NCBI GenBank assembly: GCA_900769565.1
Contig: CAAGHC010000068.1
Span: 1 to 48,481, forward strand
DNA length: 48,481 bases
Direction of reading: 5' to 3'
Origin: Clostridia bacterium
GTDB taxonomy: Bacteria; Bacillota; Clostridia; Christensenellales; Borkfalkiaceae
Below, in pieces: positions 41,705 through 48,481 of this stretch. Each line of letters starts with the position of its first letter. Positions within the stretch are counted from its first letter, which is position 1. Made by a program: the position numbers and the translations under genes. Under the pieces are notes generated by a model that had not been told where the DNA came from, did no database searches, and saw only the letters and a list, made by a program, of their open reading frames with translations.

Positions 41705-43231
41705 CTATTTTTGATAAAGTGGAACCAAAATAATCGGTTCGGCATTGTCTAGTTCAATTTCAAATTCATGATTTGCAAGCCCGATAATTTCAATAGCACC
41801 GTCTCTGCAAAGCATTACGCCGTCTGCCTTTTCAAAGGTCATCTTTACCTTGTTAGTTCTAGTAAGTTCAATGTTGTCGTAGTTAACGATAACGTATGCC
41901 TTTTGTCCGGCATCATCACTCATTTCACCTGCAATAACGTTGTATTTAGCCTTAAATGCAGTTACGTCGGTAAGATTAGAAAGTAAATAACTCTTACTCA
42001 TTTCTGCAATGCTAGGTTGAATATCCGTCTTTAACATTTCAAAGCATTTTTCGGTAGCCGTCTTGTTGCCCGAACCTACGTAAGTAAACAAACCGTCCCA
42101 GTTATTGAAGTGCATTAAAACGTGGTCAACGTTAGCAAGTCTTTGGTTGGTTTCCTTAACTAAATAGTAAAGTTCGGTCTTTTTACCGTTATCACTCATC
42201 ATGTGATAGGTTAAACCTGCTTCATTTGCAGTTCTGTAACCCCAGTACATATTTGCTTTTGCGCCGAACAAGAAATTTACGTAGTTAACAAATTCAAGTT
42301 CTTTAACGCTTTCAGGCTTCTTAACGTCTTGATAACCTTCGAACGTTCCAGTAATTAATTGAAGTTCAGCGTTATACTTTTCCGCATAGAGTGCAGCATC
42401 CATATTAACCTTTAACCATCTCTCAGAAACGGTGGTCTTACCGTTGTTTAACTTTACAGGATAAGTACCTACGTGGTGTACGGCTCTACTATTTACTTTC
42501 GCCATAGTGAGTTCTTGATATTCAGTTATCATTTTGTCGTAAGACGCTACGTTACCCTCTAGGTCGTGACCTTGTAAGTATGCGTTATCCGCCATAGTAA
42601 AAGCAACGTTAAACTCATATTCCGGTCCATAATATTCGTTAAACCAGTCAACGTAGTTTGCTCTAATTTCTAACGTTTGCTTATAAGACGGTTCGTCTAA
42701 AAGATAGAAACCAACTACTGCGGGATAGTCCTTAAAGTCAAGCATAGGACAATCTGCGTGCGCTTCTAAATATTCTTCGTCCACTTGTCCGTTAACGTTA
42801 GGTATTTTCAAGGTAGACTTACAGTTGATGTGGTCCTTAACGTAAGTTTCAAAATAAGTGGGTTCGTTAGTAGGCCAACCGTCACCGTCGAATTGATTGC
42901 TGTGGATGGGCAAATTCTTTTCATGGATACGAATCATTACTCTCATGTTGTGTTTTTCACACCATTTCATTGCTTGTTTGAATGATTCACTACCAAAAGC
43001 GAAATAGTCTTCCCCAACAAAAAGAGTATCAATACCGAGTTCTGCCACATCGAGAACGTTTTCCTCATACGAATAATCCGGGGGGATTTCGGTAGAAAGG
43101 TGAAGAACCTTGCTTTCGTCGAAAGTGGGCACGTTTAGTTTTGAAACGTCAACGGGTTTACTACCGCCACCACAAGCAACCGTGCAAAGCATGGTCAATA
43201 GTGCTAGTGCCAAACTAATAATTTTTTTCAT
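41705..43231 (-). CDS. Asp-Glu-Pro TIM-barrel glycosidase-like lipoprotein, surface paralogue
   Basis: This 508-residue lipoprotein has a signal peptide ending in 'TVAC' (Cys20) and a Gly/Ser linker. Its TIM-barrel core keeps 'TEIPPD', 'KDYPAVVGFYLLDEPS' (Asp179-Glu180), 'GTYPVK', 'FLFGAKANMYWGY' and 'KKTELYYLVKETN', which align with the two cytoplasmic paralogues, although overall similarity is low. It would act outside the membrane, before import. The family is uncertain. Its GGAGG site lies in the last codons of the GH78 gene, and the start is one base after that stop. Confidence 0.72.
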   Translation of the reverse strand: MKKIISLALALLTMLCTVACGGGSKPVDVSKLNVPTFDESKVLHLSTEIPPDYSYEENVLDVAELGIDTLFVGEDYFAFGSESFKQAMKWCEKHNMRVMIRIHEKNLPIHSNQFDGDGWPTNEPTYFETYVKDHINCKSTLKIPNVNGQVDEEYLEAHADCPMLDFKDYPAVVGFYLLDEPSYKQTLEIRANYVDWFNEYYGPEYEFNVAFTMADNAYLQGHDLEGNVASYDKMITEYQELTMAKVNSRAVHHVGTYPVKLNNGKTTVSERWLKVNMDAALYAEKYNAELQLITGTFEGYQDVKKPESVKELEFVNYVNFLFGAKANMYWGYRTANEAGLTYHMMSDNGKKTELYYLVKETNQRLANVDHVLMHFNNWDGLFTYVGSGNKTATEKCFEMLKTDIQPSIAEMSKSYLLSNLTDVTAFKAKYNVIAGEMSDDAGQKAYVIVNYDNIELTRTNKVKMTFEKADGVMLCRDGAIEIIGLANHEFEIELDNAEPIILVPLYQK

Positions 43232-43232
43232 A

Positions 43233-45557
43233 TTATCCTCCTATACACGTAACCGTGTAATTTCCACTATTTAATTTAATCGTGCCGTCAATCTCTTTAG
43301 AGAAGTTCTTCTCGTCACGAACGACGTATTTGCCTTTCGGCAATTCTATCAACCCTTTTGCGCCTTTAGGCACGGTAAGGTTAACCGTTAAACCGTTTTG
43401 ACTATCGTAAGCAATTTCTGCTTTGCCAAACGGCGTTTGTTTTTCTGCTTTAGCCCAACCAACCTTATCGGTAAGTTTTGGCGCATAGGTAATAACTTTT
43501 TTATAAACCTTACTTAAGTCAAGCCCCGCAACCGCTTGGGTAAACCAGTGCACCGTTCCACCTAAAACGGGGTGGCAATGCGAAACGTCCCCACCGCCTT
43601 CAACGAACACACCTTCGTCTGCCGTGTAATAACTTGGCCAGTGCTTACTCCAGTGTTCTGCAAGCGTGCTTTCGTTTTTCATCATGTATGCGTACGACGG
43701 GTACGCCTTTCTATTCATTATTTTGAACGCTACGTCTGCCCTGCCCCTTTGGGTTAATAGGTCGATTAACATAGGCGTTCCCACCATACCCGTATCGAGT
43801 GCGCCGTGCTTTTGATAATACTTGCTAACCTTATCAAACAGCGCATTCTCATACTTTTTAGGAACTATACCAACGTAAAGCGCCATAACGTCTTCACCCT
43901 GTATTCCTTTTGAGTAAGTGAGTGTCTTTTTGTTAAAGAATTTTTTGTTTACCGAATTTTTTATTTTATTAAGCAAGGCTTTTGCGCTTTGAATTTGGTC
44001 GGTATAGCCCAAAATCTTACTTGCCATAATAAATCTTTTTACTGCCCAAAAATATGCTAACGTATTTACGAAAGTGGTATCTGAAACAACCATTTCGGGG
44101 GCTATCCAGTCGCCAAGCAACCATTCAGCCGTGCTCTTAACCACGATATAGTCGCCATTATGCATGGTGTCGTAAAAGTCTAGCGCCTTTTTGATTGCAG
44201 GATAACTTCTTTCGATTGCACTTATATCGCCGAACGTTTGGTATAGCATGAACGGAACTTCGGTAATAGCGTTGCTCCACCAACATCCACCGCCACCACA
44301 ACCAACGAGTGGTGCGTTGTAAGGAACAAACCCTGCGCTATCCTGCGCGTCGATTATGTCGGTTAGCCACTTATTAAAGAAATCTTTAGCGTCTAGCGAA
44401 TAAGCGACTGCTTTTGCCGTTACTTGTCCGTCACCCGTATAGGGAAGTTTTTCTCTATGCGGACAATCGCTTTCTATACCGCAATGTAAGTTTGCGTAAA
44501 GGGTATTCAAAAATACCTTATATATTCTATTAAAGGTTTTGTTAGCGCACTTGAAGTCGCCGTCCTTTTTCATTAAACTTCCGATAAAAAGCGATTCTAA
44601 TTGTAAAATTTCATAATCGCTATCGCAAGTTATTTCCACGTATCTATAACAGTCCCAATGGAAAAGGGGTGCGATACTATCTTCTGCCCCGCTTAAAACG
44701 TATTCTGCAACTTGGTCAATGTGCGCTACGGGGTCAGGTCCAACGTAACCCGTCCAACGGCAAGAATCTAAATTCGGCGTACCGTCCTTATTCAAAAATT
44801 CAAAGTGGGTAATCTTTAAGTTCGCATTGCTTTTGCCACGAACGGTCATCTTAACGCCACCCGAATGATTTATGCCAAAATCGTATATAGCCGTGTTACC
44901 GTTTTTGCTAACGAGTTTCGGTTTTAAACGTTTAAGCACTCCGTCACGAGCAACCGTGCTTTCCACTATATCGCTTTTAGTATCTACAAGTTCTCTAGTT
45001 GCAATAAACTCTTCGTCCTTTGCCGTAAAGTCTATCTTATCGCCACCGAAAAGGTTGGATTGATGCGCCGTGCTTCTAACCAAAGTCGAATTGTCACTAG
45101 CAACCACTACATCCCCGTCCTTATACTTTAAGGTTAACTCAAAAATAAGTTTAGGGTTACCGTAATTATAACTAGGGTCAACACAGTCTTTAACAACGTT
45201 GTTGTACCAGCCCGTTCCAACTAAAACGCTCAATAGGTTTTTACCTACCGTAACTAATTTAGTAACGTCGAACACGTCGTAAATAATACTCTTTCTACCT
45301 TGACCGTTTTTAACTTCGTCATAAAGATAGTTGTTTAATCCCGTTCTCACTTCAAAGTCGGTAAGCACTGGCTTGTAATAGAACTTGTCGGTTAGTTTCC
45401 CGTTAATCTTTGAAGAATAAAAACCAAGCCCAACGATTTTAAGCGTCGCCTTTAACGGTTTTTTATCCACGTCAAACTCTTTGACGTACTCGCTTACCAT
45501 TCCCTTGAAATTAGGATTATCTATCCACTTTGCCGTAGAAAATGCAGAATCCTTCAT
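43233..45557 (-). CDS. GH78 alpha-L-rhamnosidase
   Basis: This 774-residue protein has N-terminal beta-sandwich domains of bacterial rhamnosidase type ('VGLGFYSSKINGK', 'VLTDFEVRTGLN', 'LVGTGWYN'), an (alpha/alpha)6 barrel with the signature 'DCPHREKLPYTGDGQ' at 364-378, and a C-terminal sandwich. It hydrolyses terminal alpha-L-rhamnose. There is no signal peptide. It is the first gene of the large operon. Its ribosome site is weak (AAGGAA 12 nt away). The leader carries the 61-nt hairpin element, and the upstream region has the AraC-box core. Confidence 0.92.
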   Translation of the reverse strand: MKDSAFSTAKWIDNPNFKGMVSEYVKEFDVDKKPLKATLKIVGLGFYSSKINGKLTDKFYYKPVLTDFEVRTGLNNYLYDEVKNGQGRKSIIYDVFDVTKLVTVGKNLLSVLVGTGWYNNVVKDCVDPSYNYGNPKLIFELTLKYKDGDVVVASDNSTLVRSTAHQSNLFGGDKIDFTAKDEEFIATRELVDTKSDIVESTVARDGVLKRLKPKLVSKNGNTAIYDFGINHSGGVKMTVRGKSNANLKITHFEFLNKDGTPNLDSCRWTGYVGPDPVAHIDQVAEYVLSGAEDSIAPLFHWDCYRYVEITCDSDYEILQLESLFIGSLMKKDGDFKCANKTFNRIYKVFLNTLYANLHCGIESDCPHREKLPYTGDGQVTAKAVAYSLDAKDFFNKWLTDIIDAQDSAGFVPYNAPLVGCGGGGCWWSNAITEVPFMLYQTFGDISAIERSYPAIKKALDFYDTMHNGDYIVVKSTAEWLLGDWIAPEMVVSDTTFVNTLAYFWAVKRFIMASKILGYTDQIQSAKALLNKIKNSVNKKFFNKKTLTYSKGIQGEDVMALYVGIVPKKYENALFDKVSKYYQKHGALDTGMVGTPMLIDLLTQRGRADVAFKIMNRKAYPSYAYMMKNESTLAEHWSKHWPSYYTADEGVFVEGGGDVSHCHPVLGGTVHWFTQAVAGLDLSKVYKKVITYAPKLTDKVGWAKAEKQTPFGKAEIAYDSQNGLTVNLTVPKGAKGLIELPKGKYVVRDEKNFSKEIDGTIKLNSGNYTVTCIGG

Positions 45558-45577
45558 CTAAAATCTTTTTCCTTCTA

Positions 45578-45638
45578 TGCTAATAAACCCAAATTTCTCT
45601 TTTTCGTAAGAAAAAGAGAAAGGGTTAACCCTTGAAAA
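45578..45638 (-). repeat. 61-nt hairpin-palindrome element, copy 2
   Basis: This is the gap-free second copy of 11687-11747. The stem is 12 bp (TTTCTCTTTTTC with GAAAAAGAGAAA); compared with copy 1 a C-G pair is replaced by T-A and the loop shifts, so pairing is kept despite changes. The AAGGGTTAACCCTT palindrome is identical. It ends exactly 20 nt before the GH78 ATG, as copy 1 does before its gene. Confidence 0.8.
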
Positions 45639-45811
45639 ATGCTTTTTCGTTTTATATTTAGTTAAAATCGGCTGTACTTCTAGTTACTAAAACGTTAGAA
45701 TTTTACGTACATATATTTTACTACAACTAGCAAAGTTTTTTCAATGCAATATTTTTCACTAAAATTACACTTTTGTTCATTATTGTTTCTGTACGACCTT
45801 ACATATATATT

Positions 45812-45880
45812 TTAGCATAATTTTTAATGCTAATCAATGTAAAATCTTACTAAAACAGCCCCAAAATAGCACAATCTTAC
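45812..45880 (-). promoter_or_regulatory. Promoter-operator region of the large operon, AraC-box core copy C
   Basis: On the minus strand AAGATTTTACA (45848-45838) matches the core of the 15-bp box at 11 of 11 positions. A second GTAAGATT half-site lies exactly 30 nt upstream. Downstream is an inverted repeat, TTAGCAT (45812-45818) and ATGCTAA (45827-45833), merging into TGCTAAAAT, a candidate extended -10. No good -35 is seen. The rest of the 404-nt gap 45558-45961 holds the 61-nt element and the upstream operon's terminator; no gene is visible. Confidence 0.5.
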
Positions 45881-45889
45881 GAACTTTCT

Positions 45890-45950
45890 AAAAAAGCACC
45901 CCCCCCCCCGAAAAATTATGTTTTAAAACAAATTTCAGGGGGAAAGCGCT
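45890..45950 (-). terminator. Terminator after the heparinase-like gene, containing an 11-G tract
   Basis: On the minus strand AGCGC...CCCCC pairs with GGGGG...GTGCT, followed by six T. The right arm contains a run of 11 G (11 C on the plus strand, 45899-45909), of which only about five can pair at once. Confidence 0.65.
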
Positions 45951-45961
45951 AATTTAAATTG

Positions 45962-47668
45962 TTATTTTACTATGAATTTAAAGTTAACTTTATCAGATTT
46001 TGCCTTATCTGCAACAAAATCTATTATATAAGCGGGTAACTTATCGCCACGCCTAATGCTATATTCTTTACAATCGAATTTAACTTCTAGCGCTTTGTCG
46101 CATTCGATAGTTAGCGTATCTTCGATAACCACCTTGCCGTCCTTAATTACGGGTGCATAGTCGCTTATAAATCTATAAGTGATTTGATGCTCTACTTGGT
46201 CGGCATATTCGTAGGAAACGTCTAACTCTTTATCTTTCCAAACGTAATCTACGATTAAACTATTGATTGCGTTTTGATATGCGCCACCTATATCTATCTT
46301 AAAGGCTTTATCGTCAACCGAAAGCACCTTACCACGTCCGTAAATTTCCTTTTCACGCTTGCCGTCGATAATAGGTACGCTATGGCTTTGCGAACCACAA
46401 ACGAAAATTTCGTCCCCGTAACGCACTTTGTTATCGTTGAAGTATCCCCACGTGTATTCGCCTGCGCCAAGGTCGGCAATTAAACGCTTATTATCTTTAA
46501 CTATTTCAAACGCACCAACGTCGTTATGTCCGTGCGACACCCCGTTGCTACCACACTTTGTAGTAAATGCGTAGTTTTTGTTACGGTAAATCACTACTTC
46601 ACCCGTTTCAAAATACTTAAAGCCCGTATTGTCCTTACTTACTTCGTTGCCGAAAAGATTGATTGCGTTTATAACCCTAAAACCTAGCCCTTTCTTGAAC
46701 GCCTTAACACCGTCGCCAGATAATGTTTCGTCTATAAAGTCAGCACCAAAACTTTTAGGTAAGGTAAACTCTTTCTTAAACAAGTTCTTAATGCAAGAAT
46801 ATATGTCAAGGTAGCCCGTAAATTCTTTTACGCCACCGTCACCGTAGGGTAGATATTTTTTACCGCCCAAATAAACGTCGTTTAAGAACTTAACCGTGTT
46901 TACCACCTTTTTTCTCTTAAGAATTTCGGGATAGTCGCCCGTCATGTTTACGTAAACGTCGAAGAAGAGCGCAAAAAAGCCGAAACCGTACTGCCAGTAG
47001 TTAGTGCCTTCCACACAGTAGCCGTCTTCACCGATAGACAAAAGATATTGTTCCATTAACTTGAAAATTCTGTCCTTTATCCTTTCGAAACATTCGGGGA
47101 ATGCGTAAAGGTAAGTTACGCCCACGCCCGCACCACAAACTGCACACCAGTTATTTTGCAATTCGTCGAACACGAAGTTCCTATTTTCAAAGTTTCTAAC
47201 GATTCTTTCGTACAAGCGTTCGTGTATTCTGCTCTTTATATCTTTAGAAAGTAAGTCTTTCAATACAAACACGGTTTCACTTAAATAAAGTGCAGTTTCC
47301 GAAGAGAAAAGGTCGATTTCGCTATAATCGAAACGCCCGAAACTGCGTTTGCAGTGCGCCGGTAATACCCAAGTGTATTCTTCACATATAGCCGAAAGCA
47401 AGTCTTCTAAATCGGTTATATATTTTTTATCGTAAACTGCTAAAATTTGCAATAAACGAAGTCTATTTCTACGGTCAAAATACTCGTCTTCAAACGGTGC
47501 ACGCTCGCCCGTTTCGTGTATAAGTTTGTATTTAGCGTAAGACAAGACGGTTATAGGCTGGTTTGCATAATTTTCTTCATACGCCTTTTTTGCTTTTTCA
47601 GCAAGTTCTTTTCCCTTTTCGGTGTTTAGCGTTTTGACTAAATTTTCAAGGCTGTAAACGTATCCCAT
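45962..47668 (-). CDS. Heparinase II/III-like protein (putative polysaccharide lyase)
   Basis: This 568-residue protein has an N-terminal (alpha/alpha) toroid (about 1-300) and a C-terminal beta-sandwich (about 355-568). Family motifs are 'NNWCAV' (172-177), 'EGTNYWQYG' (220-228, candidate catalytic Tyr) and 'SHGHNDVGAFEI' (from 378). The family cleaves uronic-acid-containing polysaccharides by beta-elimination. There is no signal peptide, so it would act on imported uronate-containing oligosaccharides. It lies 18 nt after the isomerase gene. GGAGT precedes the ATG. The exact substrate is not readable. Confidence 0.83.
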   Translation of the reverse strand: MGYVYSLENLVKTLNTEKGKELAEKAKKAYEENYANQPITVLSYAKYKLIHETGERAPFEDEYFDRRNRLRLLQILAVYDKKYITDLEDLLSAICEEYTWVLPAHCKRSFGRFDYSEIDLFSSETALYLSETVFVLKDLLSKDIKSRIHERLYERIVRNFENRNFVFDELQNNWCAVCGAGVGVTYLYAFPECFERIKDRIFKLMEQYLLSIGEDGYCVEGTNYWQYGFGFFALFFDVYVNMTGDYPEILKRKKVVNTVKFLNDVYLGGKKYLPYGDGGVKEFTGYLDIYSCIKNLFKKEFTLPKSFGADFIDETLSGDGVKAFKKGLGFRVINAINLFGNEVSKDNTGFKYFETGEVVIYRNKNYAFTTKCGSNGVSHGHNDVGAFEIVKDNKRLIADLGAGEYTWGYFNDNKVRYGDEIFVCGSQSHSVPIIDGKREKEIYGRGKVLSVDDKAFKIDIGGAYQNAINSLIVDYVWKDKELDVSYEYADQVEHQITYRFISDYAPVIKDGKVVIEDTLTIECDKALEVKFDCKEYSIRRGDKLPAYIIDFVADKAKSDKVNFKFIVK

Positions 47669-47686
47669 AATTTTACTCCTAAATAT

Positions 47687-48451
47687 TTATAAACTTAAAA
47701 ATTCTTTTGCATCTAGTCTAAAATTTTCCAAAGTGTTGTCTTTAACGAATTCCATATATCCGTTCACGTCTGGTAACGCTTTTATATAGCGCGCCCATTC
47801 GTCGTGGTCGTTAGATAATGCAAAACGTTCTTCTCCACGCCACGAATAAACGTGTACGTTAACTATTTTATCCTTTAGTTTAGCAATCTCGCTTAAGTTG
47901 TACTCTATTCTCTGTTCTTCGCTAAAACCTTTTTGCCAGTAGTCGTTAACCCAGTATGCAGGTTGCCAGTAGGTATAAACGTTGTCCATTCCGCAATCTT
48001 TAATCAAACGAAGAATATCGTCTGCTTTGTTACAGAAAGTAAGGTAATGGTATTCAAAAGCGATAATTTGTCCGTAATTTTTAGCGATTATTGCGCAGTC
48101 TTTTAAGGCTTTAACTAATTCGATATATTCTTGTTCGGTAAAATCTTCAGCGTCTTTATCACTAGCCCAAACCCTAATAACGTCCGTGCCGAGCGCCTTT
48201 GCCGTTTTGCACACCTTTTCAAAATCAGCGTCTACGCCCACTCTGAAATACGAACCGTAAGAACTCGTTTCAATTCCTGCCTTTTCGCAAAGGTCTTTTA
48301 CCCTTTTTGCAGTTTCAATATCGCCTGCGGGAACGTGCACGTCCCCACCCCACTCTATACTGTCTAGTTTGTTTTCTTTAATAAGTTCGATTAACTCTTC
48401 CACGGTTAAACCCCTAAAAGAAATCGAACACATACCTTTTGCTTTTATCAT
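47687..48451 (-). CDS. Sugar phosphate isomerase/epimerase-family TIM-barrel protein
   Basis: This 254-residue protein belongs to the xylose-isomerase-like/AP endonuclease 2 superfamily. Candidate metal ligands include Glu in 'IIAFEYHY', His in 'NVHVYSW' and Glu in 'GYMEFV'. 'SIEWGGDVHVP' near the N-terminus is typical. It probably isomerises or epimerises a sugar or uronate derivative from the glycan, for example a lyase product; the substrate is unknown. The ATG at 48451 has GGAG eight bases upstream. The promoter is beyond the window. Confidence 0.8.
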   Translation of the reverse strand: MIKAKGMCSISFRGLTVEELIELIKENKLDSIEWGGDVHVPAGDIETAKRVKDLCEKAGIETSSYGSYFRVGVDADFEKVCKTAKALGTDVIRVWASDKDAEDFTEQEYIELVKALKDCAIIAKNYGQIIAFEYHYLTFCNKADDILRLIKDCGMDNVYTYWQPAYWVNDYWQKGFSEEQRIEYNLSEIAKLKDKIVNVHVYSWRGEERFALSNDHDEWARYIKALPDVNGYMEFVKDNTLENFRLDAKEFLSL

Positions 48452-48469
48452 GCCATTTTCTCCAACATT

Positions 48470-48481
48470 AGATCGGAAGAG
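48470..48481. other. Illumina adapter remnant at the contig end
   Basis: The final 12 bases, AGATCGGAAGAG, equal the common start of Illumina TruSeq adapters. They are almost certainly not genomic. Confidence 0.9.

Overview
The window looks like a chromosomal contig from an uncultured, spore-forming, A+T-rich Bacillota (class Clostridia), probably from the gut. The evidence is strong GGAGG-type ribosome binding sites, sigma-A-like promoters spaced 17 bp, a Gram-positive secE-nusG-rplK-rplA-rplJ-rplL block, and endospore genes (spoIIGA-sigE, spoIVFA-spoIVFB, spoVB). The species cannot be named from sequence alone. The last 12 bases match the start of the Illumina TruSeq adapter, so the right edge is an assembly or trimming artefact.

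Layout. (1) 1-4927 is a small sugar-use module: a truncated GHL6/GH42-like glycosidase on the minus strand, a divergent PocR-AraC regulator, and a two-gene operon for a FucI-type isomerase and a tagatose/psicose-3-epimerase-family protein. (2) 5118-25686 is housekeeping and sporulation: sigE-spoIIGA, hemW, a very large ABC ATPase-permease fusion, lepA, a glycerophosphodiesterase, the ribosomal/NusG/SecE block with an L10 leader, spoIVFAB, apgM-ung, mntP, icd, a LysM protein and spoVB. rpoB-rpoC do not follow rplL. (3) 25702-45557 is a roughly 20-kb minus-strand locus for a rhamnose-containing glycan. In transcription order it holds a GH78 enzyme, three paralogous TIM-barrel proteins with an Asp-Glu-Pro motif (one lipoprotein, two cytoplasmic), two sugar ABC permeases, a solute-binding lipoprotein, two ~900-residue modular surface proteins with a 39-residue protein gene between them, an SGNH esterase, a second GH78 enzyme and a second SGNH esterase. 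(4) 45962-48451 is a heparinase II/III-like protein and a sugar isomerase/epimerase, also on the minus strand.

How the parts fit (inference). Surface proteins and the lipoprotein hydrolase would bind and trim the glycan. The ABC importer, which has no ATPase gene here and so probably borrows a shared one, would bring oligosaccharides inside. GH78 rhamnosidases, SGNH esterases and the cytoplasmic Asp-Glu-Pro proteins would finish degradation, and the isomerase/epimerase genes would handle released deoxy-sugars. An identical 15-bp box lies upstream of the left glycosidase gene and of the isomerase operon, and an 11-bp core of it recurs upstream of the large GH78 operon. This suggests one AraC-family regulon spanning both ends of the window.

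Unexplained structure: a 61-nt hairpin-plus-palindrome element occurs twice, ending exactly 20 nt before a start codon each time, with a base change that keeps its stem. A 94-nt structured sequence is repeated in tandem behind the ABC gene. A run of 11 C sits in a terminator.
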